A DNA stretch of 64,000 nt from Dyella sp. OK004 (GCF_900114495.1 NZ_FOZI01000005.1:334360-398359); one strand, 5' to 3'; counted from the first letter of the stretch, positions 46,289-58,696 are shown. Notes: a model not told the origin generated them from the sequence alone. Program-made: numbers and translations.

Positions 46289-46319
46289 CAAGGGCGCCCC
46301 TGTGGCGCCCTTGTCTTTT
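46289..46319 (+). terminator. Intrinsic terminator after tRNA-Asp
   Basis: Ten-bp arms CAAGGGCGCC and GGCGCCCTTG with a 5-nt loop, followed by TCTTTTT; it ends the hupB-tRNA-tRNA stretch just before ppiD. Confidence 0.87.
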
Positions 46320-46368
46320 TATGGACCGCGCAATCGCGCTTCGATCAACCCTTGTCGGGAAGATTCCC

Positions 46369-48273
46369 ATGTTGCAGGCACTACGTACCAAGCTTCACGG
46401 ATGGCCGTCCATCGTCATTCTGGGCATCTGCGTCTTCGCTATTTCGTTCTTCGGCATCGAGTCGTATTTCATGTCGCAGACCGAAACCTTTGTGGCGAAG
46501 GTTGGCAAGCATGAAATTTCCCAGCAAGAGTTTCAGAACCGCCTGAACCTGCTGCGCCAGCAGACGAGCGCGCAGCAGGGCGATCAGTTCGATCCCAGCG
46601 TGTTCGAAAAGCCCGAGACCAAGCAGCGCGTGCTGGATGCGATGATCGACCAGCAGCTGCTCACGCAAGCGGCCACCGATCTTGGCATGCGTGTTTCCGA
46701 TCAGGCGCTGCGTGACACCATCGCGGGCATTCCCGGTGTGCAGGTCAATGGCAAGTTCGATCCGGCGATGTATCGCGCCTGGCTGGCGGGGCAGGGCAAG
46801 ACCTCGAATCAGTTCGAGGGCGAAGTGCGCAACGAGCTGAGCATCACCCAGATCCCCGGTGCGATCGGCGCAAACACGATCGTCACCGATGCCGAACTGA
46901 ACCGCTATCTCAACCTGAGCATGCAGCGCCGCGACCTGCGCTACTTCAGCGTGCCGCGCCCCGCGTTGACCGACAGCAATGTCGACGATGCGCAGGTCGA
47001 TGCCTATTACAAGGCACATCAGGCCGACTTCATGAATCCCGAGCAGGTTTCGGTGAAATACATCGAAGTGAACGGTAGCGATCTCAAGCTGGACGCACAG
47101 CCCAGCGATGCGGATCTCAAGAAGCGCTACGACGATGAGAAGCAGCGCTTCGTGCAGCCGGAACAGCGCCTGGTTTCGCACATTCTGATCAACGTGCCGA
47201 AGAACGCGACGCCGGAGCAGCAAAAGGCCGCATTGGCCAAGGCGGAGCAGATTGCATCGGAAGCGAAGCCAGATAACTTCGCCAAGCTGGCCGAACAGTC
47301 TTCGGACGATCTCGGCTCCAAGCGCAGTGGCGGTGACCTCGGTTGGCTGGAAAAGGGCGTGGCCAACGCCGCGTTCGACGATGCCTTGTTCTCGCTGCAG
47401 AAGGGTCAGGTGTCCAAGCCGGTACTGTCCGACGAGGGTTACCACGTACTGTGGCTGCGTGACCTCCGCAGCGGCCAGGCCAAGCCGTTCGAAGAAGTGC
47501 GCGACCAGTTGGCGAAGGAAGTGATGACCGGTGAGCGTGACCGCAAGTTCAACGAACTTGCCGGCAAATTGACGGACAGCGCCTATCAGAACCCGTCGTC
47601 GCTCGAACCCGCCGCGCAGGCGCTGGGTTTGCCGATCAAGAGCACGGAGTTGTTCTCGCGTCAGGGCGGCAGTGGCATCGCCAGCAATCCCAAGCTGGTG
47701 CAGGCGGCGTTCGCGGATGATGTATTGGCACAGGGCAACAACTCGGGCCTGATTGAACTCGGTCCCGATCACTCCGTCATCATCCACATCGACAAGCACG
47801 TGTCTGCTGCGGCGAAGCCGCTGGCTGAGGTGCACGACGCCGTGCGTCAGAAGATCCTCGATGAACGCATTGCCGCGGCGGCCAAGGCCAAGTCTGATGC
47901 GCTGCTGGCCCGCGTGCAGAAGGGCGAGGACATGACGGCTGTGGCGGCATCAGTGGGAGCCGCGATCAAGAGCGCTAGCGAGATTACGCGTGGCCAGAGC
48001 GACATTGCGCCCGCATTGATCAGTGAGGCATTCACCTTGCCGCACCCGGCGTCAGGTAAGCCGCAGTTCGCCAGCGTGGCGGAGCAGGACGGCTCCTACG
48101 CGCTGCTGGCGGTGGACAAGGTGCAGGATGCGGATCTGGCCAAGGCGCCGGCCGAGTTGCGCACTGGGTTGCGGCAGCAGATGGTGCAGGCCTATGGCGG
48201 CTCGGCGACGCAGGAATTCATCGATGCGCTGAAAGCGAAGACCGAGATCAAGATCGCCAAGGACCGCATGTAA
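46369..48273 (+). CDS. ppiD: Periplasmic folding chaperone PpiD (SurA-like, parvulin domain)
   Basis: 634 residues from the ATG at 46369 (GGGAAG ahead); an ATG at 46321 is less likely because it lies in the tRNA terminator. One N-terminal membrane helix (SIVILGICVFAISFFGI) anchors a large periplasmic part. It has a SurA-type N-domain (VGKHEISQQEFQNRLNLLRQQ), a parvulin isomerase domain at about residues 260-360 (RLVSHILINVPKNA, SGGDLGWLEKG), and a degenerate C-terminal chaperone part. It assists newly exported outer-membrane proteins. Confidence 0.93.
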   Translation: MLQALRTKLHGWPSIVILGICVFAISFFGIESYFMSQTETFVAKVGKHEISQQEFQNRLNLLRQQTSAQQGDQFDPSVFEKPETKQRVLDAMIDQQLLTQAATDLGMRVSDQALRDTIAGIPGVQVNGKFDPAMYRAWLAGQGKTSNQFEGEVRNELSITQIPGAIGANTIVTDAELNRYLNLSMQRRDLRYFSVPRPALTDSNVDDAQVDAYYKAHQADFMNPEQVSVKYIEVNGSDLKLDAQPSDADLKKRYDDEKQRFVQPEQRLVSHILINVPKNATPEQQKAALAKAEQIASEAKPDNFAKLAEQSSDDLGSKRSGGDLGWLEKGVANAAFDDALFSLQKGQVSKPVLSDEGYHVLWLRDLRSGQAKPFEEVRDQLAKEVMTGERDRKFNELAGKLTDSAYQNPSSLEPAAQALGLPIKSTELFSRQGGSGIASNPKLVQAAFADDVLAQGNNSGLIELGPDHSVIIHIDKHVSAAAKPLAEVHDAVRQKILDERIAAAAKAKSDALLARVQKGEDMTAVAASVGAAIKSASEITRGQSDIAPALISEAFTLPHPASGKPQFASVAEQDGSYALLAVDKVQDADLAKAPAELRTGLRQQMVQAYGGSATQEFIDALKAKTEIKIAKDRM

Positions 48274-48290
48274 GTTGTCTTTGCGAGGTT

Positions 48291-48334
48291 GCGAATAAAA
48301 AAGGGCGGCCCGACGGCCGCCCTTTTTTATTCGC
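48291..48334. terminator. Bidirectional terminator between ppiD and fabI
   Basis: A perfect 20-bp inverted repeat (48291-48310 and 48315-48334) with a 4-nt loop. The GGGCGGCC stem is flanked by A6 and T6 runs, so it works for both convergent genes. Confidence 0.92.
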
Positions 48335-48347
48335 GGGACACCACTGC

Positions 48348-49130
48348 TTAGACGCCTGTCATACCCAGGATGTTGTAGCCGGCATCCACATAAGTGATCT
48401 CGCCGGTGATGCCAGAAGCCAGGTCCGAACACAGGAAGGCACCGACATTGCCGACTTCATCGATAGTGACGCTACGGCGCAACGGAGCATTCTCGTCCAC
48501 GTGATCGAGCATCTTGCGGAAGTTGGAAATGCCCGCCGCAGCCAATGTCTTGATCGGTCCGGCCGAGATGGCATTGACGCGAGTGCCCTCCGGACCAAGG
48601 TTGACGGCCAGATAACGCACGTTAGCTTCCAGACTGGCCTTGGCCAAGCCCATCACGTTGTAATTCGACAGTACGCGCTCCGCTCCCAGATAGGTCAGCG
48701 TCAGGATGGCGCCGCCGCGCCCGGCCATCAGCGGCCTGGCTGCCTTGGCCAGGGCGGCCAGGCTGTAGCTTGAAATATCGTGCGCGATGCTGAAGTTCTC
48801 GCGTGTGAGATTGTCCAGGAATTCGCCTTGCAACGCTTCGCGCGGTGCGAAGCCGACAGAGTGAACCAGGACATCGAAGCCATCCCAGTGTCTGCCCAGC
48901 TCGCGGAACAGACTGTCGACCTGGGCGTCTTCCGCCACGTCGCAAGGCAGCACGATGTTGGAGCCGAAGGCGTTTGCGGCTTCGTCGACACGATCTTTCA
49001 GGCGGTCGTTCTGGTAGGTAAAGGCCAGTTGCGCGCCTTCGCGATGCATGGCATTGGCGATACCCCAGGCGATTGAGCGCTGGCTGGCGATGCCCACAAT
49101 CAGGGCGCGTTTGCCGTGCAGGAATCCCAT
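48348..49130 (-). CDS. fabI: Enoyl-[acyl-carrier-protein] reductase (NADH)
   Basis: Last reduction step of fatty-acid elongation; the triclosan/isoniazid-type target. 260 residues. Opening [25 protein letters not shown] matches FabI, with [13 protein letters not shown], the Tyr-x6-Lys active site ([20 protein letters not shown]), and [13 protein letters not shown]. Single gene, convergent with ppiD. Confidence 0.97.
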   Translation of the reverse strand: MGFLHGKRALIVGIASQRSIAWGIANAMHREGAQLAFTYQNDRLKDRVDEAANAFGSNIVLPCDVAEDAQVDSLFRELGRHWDGFDVLVHSVGFAPREALQGEFLDNLTRENFSIAHDISSYSLAALAKAARPLMAGRGGAILTLTYLGAERVLSNYNVMGLAKASLEANVRYLAVNLGPEGTRVNAISAGPIKTLAAAGISNFRKMLDHVDENAPLRRSVTIDEVGNVGAFLCSDLASGITGEITYVDAGYNILGMTGV

Positions 49131-49211
49131 GCGTCCTCCAGCGAGTGGCGCCGCAACGGCGCGTTGCGGCGCGAGTCTAGCAGGCGTGATAGGTACGGCG
49201 CGGGAGGTCGT

Positions 49212-50447
49212 TTAGCCGGGTGCGCTGACTTTCAAGATCTGGCCCAGGCGCAGCTTGGCCCCCTGCAGATGGTTCCAGCGCTTGAGTTGATCGATATTGA
49301 GCGAATAGCGCCGCGCAATGATCCACAAGGTATCGCCCGACTTGACCGTGTGCGTCTTGGCACCGGCCGCTGATTCTTGGTAGTCAGTAGCGGGCGAGGG
49401 GCCGTCGCCGCTATCGGCCAGCAGAGGCAGTTGTGGCTTGTTCGTCTCGGCCGAGGCGACGGCGTCGCTGCCACTGACCTGCAACGCATTGCGGAATTGC
49501 TCGGCGTGGCTGCGCGGCATCAACAGGTAGGAAGCCGAGCGCTTGTCGATATAGCCATTGCGGAACCCGGCGTTGAGATCCTTCAGCTCATCCACCGACA
49601 TGCCCGCGTGATCGGCGGCTTGCGCGATCGGCATCGACTTGTCGATATCCACGGACACCAGACGCTGCTCGGCCGGCAGTAGCGGCAGGTTGACTTTGAA
49701 GCGTCCCGGTTCGCGCACGATGCAGGAGATTGCCAGAAGTTTGGTGAGATGCTCGCGAGTGATGCGCTTGACCGGCATACGCGGAATCACCGGTTCGGCG
49801 GCGGGCATGCCGTGCTGATCGATCAGTTTGCGAACAGCGAACTCGCCTGCATTGAATGCGTAATCCGCCATGCGCCAGTCACCAAGATCATCGTGATAGC
49901 GGCGTAGCAAAGCCATGATGGCATCGGTGGCGGCTGGAACGTCCAGGCGTCCGTCATAGTTCTTGTCCACGCGCATGCCGAGTGCGTTGGCGGTGATCGG
50001 CATGATCTGCCACATGCCGGCGGGATTGCCCTTACTGCCTGGCACCGGTCGGTATTGGCTTTCTACCCAGGGCAACAGGGCGAACTCACCGGCCACGCCA
50101 TGCTTTGCCGCGATCTGTTGCACATAGATCAGGCGCGGCATCACTTCGCGCATCTGCGCTTCGAAGCGCTGCGGACTTTGTGTATAACGGCGCGCCCAGG
50201 CGAGGATGGCCGGATCGGCATCACAGTCGGCCATGGCGAAACTGCCGCGCAGTTGCTCCCAGACGTTGGTGTTTTCCTGCGGCGTTGCGGCTGAGCCAAC
50301 GGTGCGCGTTACGTCGTGAACCGTTGGCGTCGCGGATGGTGCGACGGTGCCGACGGGGTTATGCGGAGCGACGGGAGGTGTGCTGGCGCATGCCGCAAGC
50401 AGCATGGAAAGAGCGACAGGCAGCGGGCGAAGAAGAGAGCGTTTCAT
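49212..50447 (-). CDS. mltD: Lipoprotein lytic transglycosylase, MltD-like, with LysM
   Basis: 411 residues from the ATG at 50447. A lipoprotein signal ends in LLAAC with the lipidated Cys at residue 20. The SLT (lysozyme-like) domain carries the catalytic Glu in FALLPWVESQYRPVPGS and AGMWQIMPITANALG, then YNAG-like AFNAGEFAV. A LysM domain closes the protein (THTVKSGDTLWIIARRYS). It cleaves peptidoglycan glycan strands at the outer membrane. The ATG overlaps the gloB stop (ATGA), so the two are co-translated, an arrangement kept in many gammaproteobacteria. It has one clear LysM, while E. coli MltD has two. Confidence 0.92.
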   Translation of the reverse strand: MKRSLLRPLPVALSMLLAACASTPPVAPHNPVGTVAPSATPTVHDVTRTVGSAATPQENTNVWEQLRGSFAMADCDADPAILAWARRYTQSPQRFEAQMREVMPRLIYVQQIAAKHGVAGEFALLPWVESQYRPVPGSKGNPAGMWQIMPITANALGMRVDKNYDGRLDVPAATDAIMALLRRYHDDLGDWRMADYAFNAGEFAVRKLIDQHGMPAAEPVIPRMPVKRITREHLTKLLAISCIVREPGRFKVNLPLLPAEQRLVSVDIDKSMPIAQAADHAGMSVDELKDLNAGFRNGYIDKRSASYLLMPRSHAEQFRNALQVSGSDAVASAETNKPQLPLLADSGDGPSPATDYQESAAGAKTHTVKSGDTLWIIARRYSLNIDQLKRWNHLQGAKLRLGQILKVSAPG

Positions 50448-51208
50448 CCGCGAAATACATCCTTGGCAGCACGCAGGGCTGCAAATCGAGCGATGCGCCC
50501 GGCAGCAGCGCCGTGATGGCGACACCATGCTTCGATGTCGTCGCTATCCACGCGCAGGAAGGGATTGGTAGCCAGTTCGGTTTCCAGTGCCACCGGAAGG
50601 CTGGGTTGCTGGCGATCGCGTAACGTCCGCACTTGTTCCACACGCTCGGCGAGTACGGAGTTGTGCGGTTCGACTGTGAGCGCGAAGCGGCCGTTGGCCG
50701 CAGTGTATTCGTGTGCGCAGCAGACCATGGTGTCGCCCGGCAGCGCAGCGAGTTTGTCCAGCGAAGTCAGCATTTGTTCCGGCGTACCTTCGAACAGACG
50801 GCCACAACCCATGCTGAAAAGTGTGTCGCCACACAGCAGCAGGCCTTCACCGACGTAAGCGATATGGCTGCGTGTATGGCCCGGAATTTCGATCACGCGG
50901 AAGCGCGCGCGTGGCATGTCGATCTCGACTTCATCGCCATCTCGCACACGCCGCGTGACTTCGCCGATACGCTCGTCGTGTGGTGCGTAGACAGGCACAG
51001 GATGGCGCGCGAGCAGCGCACCTACACCGCCGATATGATCGTTGTGGTGATGGGTCAGGAGCATCGCGCGCAGTTGTAGCTGGCGCTCCTGCAGCGCGGT
51101 TTCCACCGGTGCGGCTTCACCTGGATCGACCACGATCGCGTTACCTGCGTCGTCGTAGAGCATCCAGACGTAATTGTCGGCAAGCGCCGGTAACGGTACG
51201 ACGTGCAA
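50444..51208 (-). CDS. gloB: Hydroxyacylglutathione hydrolase (glyoxalase II)
   Basis: Hydrolyses S-lactoylglutathione in methylglyoxal detoxification. 254 residues from a TTG at 51208 with GAGGAG 8 bp ahead; the family start (VPLPALADNYVWMLYD) confirms it. The metallo-beta-lactamase ligand motif THHHNDHIGG, GHTRSHIAY, LLCGDTLFSMGCGRLFEG and CAHEYTAANGRFA are all intact. Divergent from the methyltransferase at 51420. Confidence 0.95.
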   Translation of the reverse strand: MHVVPLPALADNYVWMLYDDAGNAIVVDPGEAAPVETALQERQLQLRAMLLTHHHNDHIGGVGALLARHPVPVYAPHDERIGEVTRRVRDGDEVEIDMPRARFRVIEIPGHTRSHIAYVGEGLLLCGDTLFSMGCGRLFEGTPEQMLTSLDKLAALPGDTMVCCAHEYTAANGRFALTVEPHNSVLAERVEQVRTLRDRQQPSLPVALETELATNPFLRVDSDDIEAWCRHHGAAAGRIARFAALRAAKDVFRG

Positions 51209-51419
51209 GGGTCACTCCTCTGCGGATTCGTATCGACTGACGCAGGCATCCGGCTTGCGCGAAGCGACCGAATATAAAGCCGGGCGGGTGGCCGCTCGTT
51301 AGCGAGGTGTTAACGGCCGGGATCCCCATTCAGTCTTGTGCCCCAGTTCGGCCTGGGACTGAGAGCCACGACCCAGTGCCAGCTATTACACTCTCGGCTT
51401 GACCGTGGGCCGTTGACGC

Positions 51420-52106
51420 ATGCCGCAGCGCGACAAAGACATTTACGCCAGTGCGCCCCTTCGCCATCTCCTGGCTGAAGAGGCCGCGGCGCTATTGCCT
51501 GATCTCCAGCGCTGCGCCGGTACGCACGCGCTGTTGGTGTCCGCGTTGTCGCATGATCGTCCGCCGGTCTTGCCATTGCTGGGCAACTGGGCGCGCTTAC
51601 GCCTGGTGGGCCATCGCTATCACGGCGATGCCCGTGCCCGCGCGGATGAAGCCCTGCCATTTATCGATGATGCTTTCGGTCTGGTCTTATTGCGTCACGC
51701 CGTCGAAGTGGCGCCCGCGCCGCAAGAACTGTTGCAAGAGGCCTGCCGTGTACTTGCACCCGGTGGCGTATTGGTACTCACTGGCCTGCATCCATGGAGT
51801 GGCTGGTTGCCCTGGCTTTATTGGCAGGGGCGCGATGGTGTTATGCCGGCCTTGAAGTCACCCTTGACGCTCGAGCGTTGGGTGCGTGCGGGTGAGCTGG
51901 ATGTCGAGCGGATGCAGCGTGTGGGTCATGTGTGGCCGCATAGTGGTACTGACGCTCGCGGTGTCCATGCCTTTGGCGGAGGTTACGTACTGATCGCGCG
52001 CAAGCGCCGGCGTGCAGTAATGCCGACGCGCCTGAAACCCAAGCTGGTATCGGCGCCGGTGAATGTAAATCTGGCACCCGGTGCGAGGCGCAGCGCCTCG
52101 TCCTGA
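51420..52106 (+). CDS. Class I methyltransferase next to gloB/rnhA
   Basis: 228 residues. Methyltransf_11 pattern with a weak motif I, then LPFIDDAFGLVLLRHAVEVAPAPQELLQEACRVLAPGGVLVLTGLHPWS (in segments), a post-motif typical of this family. The gloB-methyltransferase-rnhA-dnaQ neighbourhood is common in gammaproteobacteria (E. coli YafS has this position). The substrate is unknown. The C-terminal 25 residues are basic and low in complexity. Confidence 0.82.
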   Translation: MPQRDKDIYASAPLRHLLAEEAAALLPDLQRCAGTHALLVSALSHDRPPVLPLLGNWARLRLVGHRYHGDARARADEALPFIDDAFGLVLLRHAVEVAPAPQELLQEACRVLAPGGVLVLTGLHPWSGWLPWLYWQGRDGVMPALKSPLTLERWVRAGELDVERMQRVGHVWPHSGTDARGVHAFGGGYVLIARKRRRAVMPTRLKPKLVSAPVNVNLAPGARRSASS

Positions 52107-52139
52107 TGCCCTGACTATCTAGAAAATCCGCAGGTAAAG

Positions 52140-52580
52140 ATGACTGAAGTGGAAGCTTTTACCGATGGCGCATGCCTCGGCAATCCGGGGCCGGGCGGCT
52201 GGGCAGCCTTGCTGCGCTCCAAGGGCACCGAACGCATGGTGGCCGGTGGCGAACCAGACACCACCAACAACCGGATGGAATTGATGGCCGCCATCGCCGC
52301 GCTCGAGGCGCTCACGCGCGCCTGCAAGGTTACCCTCACCACCGATTCAAAGTACGTGATGCAGGGCATCGAGCAGTGGGTCCCCAAGTGGCGTGCCAAT
52401 GGCTGGAAAACCGCTGACAAGAAGCCGGTGAAGAACCAGGATTTGTGGGAGCGCCTGTCCACCGCCACCGCCAAGCATCAGCTGCGCTGGCAATGGGTGC
52501 GTGGCCATAATGGCCATGCCGAGAACGAGCGCGTCGACGAAGCGGCGCGCGAACAGGCCGAGCAATACAGGAGCAAGTGA
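52140..52580 (+). CDS. rnhA: Ribonuclease HI
   Basis: Cleaves RNA in RNA-DNA hybrids. 146 residues with the four acidic active-site positions: Asp in [15 protein letters not shown], Glu in [12 protein letters not shown], Asp in [12 protein letters not shown], and Asp in NERVDEAAR. The basic protrusion ([15 protein letters not shown]) is present. Its stop codon shares one base with the dnaQ start. Confidence 0.97.
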   Translation: MTEVEAFTDGACLGNPGPGGWAALLRSKGTERMVAGGEPDTTNNRMELMAAIAALEALTRACKVTLTTDSKYVMQGIEQWVPKWRANGWKTADKKPVKNQDLWERLSTATAKHQLRWQWVRGHNGHAENERVDEAAREQAEQYRSK

Positions 52581-53299
52581 TGAGGCAGATTGTCCTCGAT
52601 ACCGAAACCACCGGCCTGGAAGTGCGCCAGGGACATCGCCTGATCGAAATCGCCTGTGTCGAGATGATCGAGCGCAGGCCGAGCGGCAGGCACTATCAGA
52701 CCTACCTCAATCCGGATCGCCTGATCGATGAAGGCGCAAAACAAGTCACCGGCATCGAGGATGAGTTCCTGCTCGACAAGCCACGTTTTGCCGACGTGGT
52801 TGACGAGTTTCTCGCCTTTATCGACGGCGCCGAGCTGATCATCCACAACGCGACGTTCGACGTGGGCTTCCTCGACGCCGAGCTTGCGCGGGCAGGCGAG
52901 CACTATGGTCGTATTGCCGATCGTTGCCCCGTGCTCGATACCCTGGTGATGGCGCGAGAGCGTTATCCCGGCCAGCGCAACAGCTTGGACGCGCTATGTA
53001 AGCGACTCGGTGTGGACAACTCTGCTCGCGACCTGCATGGCGGCCTGATCGACGCCCAGCTCCTGGCGGAAGTCTATCTGTCCATGACCTCGGGCCAGGT
53101 GGTGCTGGACCTGGGTTTTGAAAGCGCACCGGAGCAGGGCGTGAGCAAGGTGGTGATGCCGATCAGGCTGGATCGCCGCCCTCGCGTCTTGCGCGCGGAT
53201 GCGGAGGAGTCAGCGGCACACGAACGTCGGCTGGACGCATTGGACAAAAGTGCCGGTGGCAGCAGCGTATGGCGCAAAGAAGAAACGACGGTGCACTGA
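52580..53299 (+). CDS. dnaQ: DNA polymerase III epsilon subunit (proofreading exonuclease)
   Basis: 239 residues from the ATG at 52580. DEDDh motifs: VLDTETTGLEVRQGHRLIEIA (Exo I), IIHNATFDVGFLDAEL (Exo II), and DLHGGLIDAQLLAEVYL (Exo III with His). The C-terminal segment after about residue 185 is the linker that holds the alpha subunit. Coupled to rnhA by a 1-bp overlap. Confidence 0.96.
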   Translation: MRQIVLDTETTGLEVRQGHRLIEIACVEMIERRPSGRHYQTYLNPDRLIDEGAKQVTGIEDEFLLDKPRFADVVDEFLAFIDGAELIIHNATFDVGFLDAELARAGEHYGRIADRCPVLDTLVMARERYPGQRNSLDALCKRLGVDNSARDLHGGLIDAQLLAEVYLSMTSGQVVLDLGFESAPEQGVSKVVMPIRLDRRPRVLRADAEESAAHERRLDALDKSAGGSSVWRKEETTVH

Positions 53300-53315
53300 G
53301 CACTGCGGGCTCGCG

Positions 53316-54086
53316 TCAATTAGCGCGAGCCAGGATCACCGTGATGTTGTCGCTGCCACCCGCATCGAGCGCGGCTAGCAGCAGGTGATCCACACACTCC
53401 TGGGCGGCCAGGTCACGGCGCTCTACGACGCGGGCGATGCCTGCGTCGCTCACTTCTTCGGTCAGCCCGTCACTGCACAACAAAAAGCACATGCCCGGTT
53501 CCAGGGTGCCGCGTGCCATGCCGATGTGTAGTTGATCCACAGCAGTGATACCCAGCGCCTGGGTGATCACATTGCGTTGCGGGTGACGGGCTGCTTGTGC
53601 GGGATCAAGGGTGCCGGCGGCTACCAGTTCCTGTACCAGCGAGTGGTCGTGGCTGATCTGGCGCAGTCCGTTCTGCCACAGATAGATACGGCTGTCGCCG
53701 ACCCATGCCACTTCGTAGCTGTTCGCACCCAGCCGGAGTGCTGCGATAGTGGTGCCCATGGGCAAGGCGTCCCGCGAACCTTTGGCCTGTGCCATCAGTC
53801 GCTCGTCCGCTCCGCGCACTGCCTCCACCAGGCTATGTCCGCGCGTCACCAGGTCCGCCATGGCATCGCGGACCAGAGCCGAGGCCACCTCGCCATGCTG
53901 ATGCCCACCCATGCCATCGGCGACCAGGAACAACCCCAGCCCCGCGTCGGCGTAATAGGTGTCTTCATTGCGCGTACGGCGCAGGCCAACGTGGGTACCG
54001 TGTCCGAATTCGATCATGGGCAGCCGGGAGAAACGTGTGCGCGCAGCATGCCCCATGTCCCGGGAGTTGTCACGACGAACCGTCAT
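53316..54086 (-). CDS. PP2C-family serine/threonine phosphatase (Stp1-like)
   Basis: 256 residues from the ATG at 54086; the family usually begins at MIEFGHGTHVGLRRTRNED (ATG at 54017), so the true start may be 69 bp later, and neither has a strong ribosome site. Metal-binding motifs are intact: RNEDTYY, LFLVADGMGGHQHGE, FLLCSDGLTEEVSD, and GGSDNITVIL. Such phosphatases reverse Hanks-type kinase signalling; no partner kinase lies in the window. Confidence 0.9.
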   Translation of the reverse strand: MTVRRDNSRDMGHAARTRFSRLPMIEFGHGTHVGLRRTRNEDTYYADAGLGLFLVADGMGGHQHGEVASALVRDAMADLVTRGHSLVEAVRGADERLMAQAKGSRDALPMGTTIAALRLGANSYEVAWVGDSRIYLWQNGLRQISHDHSLVQELVAAGTLDPAQAARHPQRNVITQALGITAVDQLHIGMARGTLEPGMCFLLCSDGLTEEVSDAGIARVVERRDLAAQECVDHLLLAALDAGGSDNITVILARAN

Positions 54087-54128
54087 GCGTATGATTACCG
54101 GCTCGCGCGGACCACCGTGTGACCCTTT

Positions 54129-54270
<142 letters not shown>

Positions 54271-54293
54271 TTGGATCGAACCCACTAGGTTCG

Positions 54294-54316
54294 ACAAATT
54301 CGCCGGGAGCGAATTT
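54294..54316. repeat. Small hairpin downstream of the tRNA-Ser palindrome
   Basis: Arms CAAATTCGC and GCGAATTTG around a 5-nt loop, followed by further short hairpins (CAGCC..GGCTG) up to about 54345. The 54286-54438 stretch has no gene. Confidence 0.6.
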
Positions 54317-54438
54317 GGACAGCCGAAGGCTGGCCCCGTAGCGCTTCGCGCGGAGGGGTGAGGCCCATGGATGGGCCGAACAATCCCACCCTTCACGCAA
54401 CACGCGCCTTTATAGAGCGAGGTGCGTGGCCTGTGCGC

Positions 54439-55107
54439 TCAATCCAGCTTCACCCAAAACCGCCCACCCCTGGGCAAATAGTGATCCCCCGGATCCAGCG
54501 ACATCGCCACCCGCGTTGCCCGTCCAGTGATCTCGCTCCTCGGAAAGAACCCGAAGTAACGCGAATCCGCACTGTTATCCCGGTTATCACCCAGCAGCAA
54601 ATACTCGCCAGTGGGCACCGTCACCGGCCCAAAATCGCGTGAGCCACCAGGGGACGAAGTGCGGATCAGATGACGCATCCCGTCGTAACTCTCAATCGCG
54701 TAACTGGCGGGCTCAACCGCATCATCGCGAATGCCGCTGACCAGGGCGTGGGAATAATGGGCAGGCTGCCCATCCACATAAAGGTGGTTGTCGCGCAGCG
54801 CCACTACATCGCCAGGCACTCCGATCACTCGCTTCACCAGTTTTTCGTCGGCGGCTTTCGAATCCAGCACGACAATATCGCCGCGTTTTGGATCAGCCAG
54901 ATGCACCAACGAGAGGTGAGTCAATGGAAGGCGCAGGTCATAGGCCGTCTTGTCCACCACGATGCGATCGCCGATGCGGATGGTTGGTTGCATCGAGCCG
55001 GTAGGCACCACATTCCAGTCCGCCACCGCGCTGCGGAATACCAGCATGCAGAGCATGAAAGTGATGAAGCCCTTGTTCTTCGAGAGGAAGTTCTTGAGTG
55101 CATGCAT
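54439..55107 (-). CDS. lepB: Signal peptidase I
   Basis: Inner-membrane protease that removes signal peptides. 222 residues, shorter than E. coli LepB and with one N-terminal membrane helix (GFITFMLCMLVFRSAVA). Catalytic Ser in VVPTGSMQPTIRIGDRI, Lys in KLVKRVIGVPGDVV, and the late GDNRDNSADSRYFGF motif. It is not beside lepA or rnc as the main lepB often is, so a second paralogue elsewhere is possible. Confidence 0.93.
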   Translation of the reverse strand: MHALKNFLSKNKGFITFMLCMLVFRSAVADWNVVPTGSMQPTIRIGDRIVVDKTAYDLRLPLTHLSLVHLADPKRGDIVVLDSKAADEKLVKRVIGVPGDVVALRDNHLYVDGQPAHYSHALVSGIRDDAVEPASYAIESYDGMRHLIRTSSPGGSRDFGPVTVPTGEYLLLGDNRDNSADSRYFGFFPRSEITGRATRVAMSLDPGDHYLPRGGRFWVKLD

Positions 55108-55207
55108 CAGCGGCCGCCTATGTTCACGGCGAACACGAGAAATCGTGCCCGTTCCGTGGGCTAGAGACTGTGCCCTGCGAAGCGAGTTCCGCTATCCGGG
55201 CAAAGAA

Positions 55208-55233
55208 AAAGGGCGGTGTCGCCACCGCCCTTT
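55208..55233 (-). terminator. Intrinsic terminator after ppsA
   Basis: Arms AAAGGGCGGTG and CACCGCCCTTT around a 4-nt loop; read on the minus strand it is followed by a TT..CTTT run, 23 bp past the ppsA stop. Confidence 0.85.
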
Positions 55234-55256
55234 GCCGTAAAACCCTGCTTAGAAGA

Positions 55257-57629
<2,373 letters not shown>

Positions 57630-57858
57630 AGGAGTCTCCTCAAGAGCTCTATGGGGTGATGCGGGGTGGAGCCGATCTGCAAAAAGCCGGCTACAAAGAA
57701 CTGGTATTGTCCGCTGTCGATGGTGCGCGGCACAAGAAGACCATTAGCAGCGAATCGCGCGCCAATTGCCTACCAGTCAGGCTCGGGTCAAGCAAAGACA
57801 GGCCCTGGTGCATGCGCTAAGGTGGCGCCCGAGATTCTTCAGGGCATCTGGAACAGGT

Positions 57859-58674
57859 ATGCGGCGAACCGTTTTTTACATCTCCGACTCCACTGGTATT
57901 ACCGCGGAGACGATCGGCAACAGCATCCTTGCCCAGTTTGAGGGCGTGCAGTTCGAAAAGCATCGCTTGCCCTTTATCGATGACCCCCACAAGGCGGAGG
58001 CCGCGGCGCTGCGCATCAAGACCCGTTACGCGCAGAGCGGCGAGCGACCGATCGTGGTCAACACCATGGCCTCGAGGGACCTTTGCGAGATCGTGGCCGC
58101 CAGTGGCGCGCTGATGCTGGACGTGTTTGCGCCGTTTATTGGCCCGCTGGAAGATGAGCTTGGCGCGAAGCGCTCCGGGGCGGTGAATCGCTCGCATGGT
58201 CTGGTCGATTTCGACAAGTACGAGGCACGTATCAATGCGACCAACTACGCGTTGTCACATGACGATGGTATCGACGTGGACTATGCGCAGGCCGACCTGA
58301 TCCTGGTGGGGGTGTCCCGCTCCGGCAAAACGCCCACCTGCCTGTACATGGCCTTGCATTACGGCGTCAGCGCCGCCAATTACCCGCTGACTGACGATGA
58401 CCTCGACAAGCTGGAACTGCCGGTACGTTTGCGCCCCTATCGGGACCGCCTGTTTGGCCTCACCATCGATCCCCAGCGCCTGGCGCAGATCCGTGAGCAA
58501 CGGCGCGCCGGCAGCCGTTACGCTACGTTGAAGCAATGCCGGTGGGAGCTGGAGCAGGCTGACAAGCTGATGCGCCGTGAGAGCATTCCCAGCCTCAACA
58601 CCACGCACGTGTCGATAGAGGAAATCGCGAGCAAGATCTTCGACCGCTTCGGTATCGAGCGGACCATGTTCTGA
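57859..58674 (+). CDS. ppsR: PEP synthase regulatory protein (kinase/pyrophosphorylase)
   Basis: Bifunctional ADP-dependent kinase and phosphate-dependent phosphorylase that switches PpsA off and on. 271 residues from the ATG at 57859. Opening RRTVFYISDSTGITAETIGNS and P-loop GVSRSGKTPTCLYMAL are the family signatures (DUF299); late SRYATLKQCRWELEQADKLM and STH-like NTTHVSIEEIASKI. Divergent from ppsA with a 229-bp spacer. Confidence 0.96.
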   Translation: MRRTVFYISDSTGITAETIGNSILAQFEGVQFEKHRLPFIDDPHKAEAAALRIKTRYAQSGERPIVVNTMASRDLCEIVAASGALMLDVFAPFIGPLEDELGAKRSGAVNRSHGLVDFDKYEARINATNYALSHDDGIDVDYAQADLILVGVSRSGKTPTCLYMALHYGVSAANYPLTDDDLDKLELPVRLRPYRDRLFGLTIDPQRLAQIREQRRAGSRYATLKQCRWELEQADKLMRRESIPSLNTTHVSIEEIASKIFDRFGIERTMF

Positions 58675-58696
58675 AGCAGAGGAGTTTCCGTCACCC

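Noticed and set aside
46381..47835. 484-codon minus-strand frame opposite ppiD
   Set aside because: Antisense shadow; composition biased and no recognisable motif.
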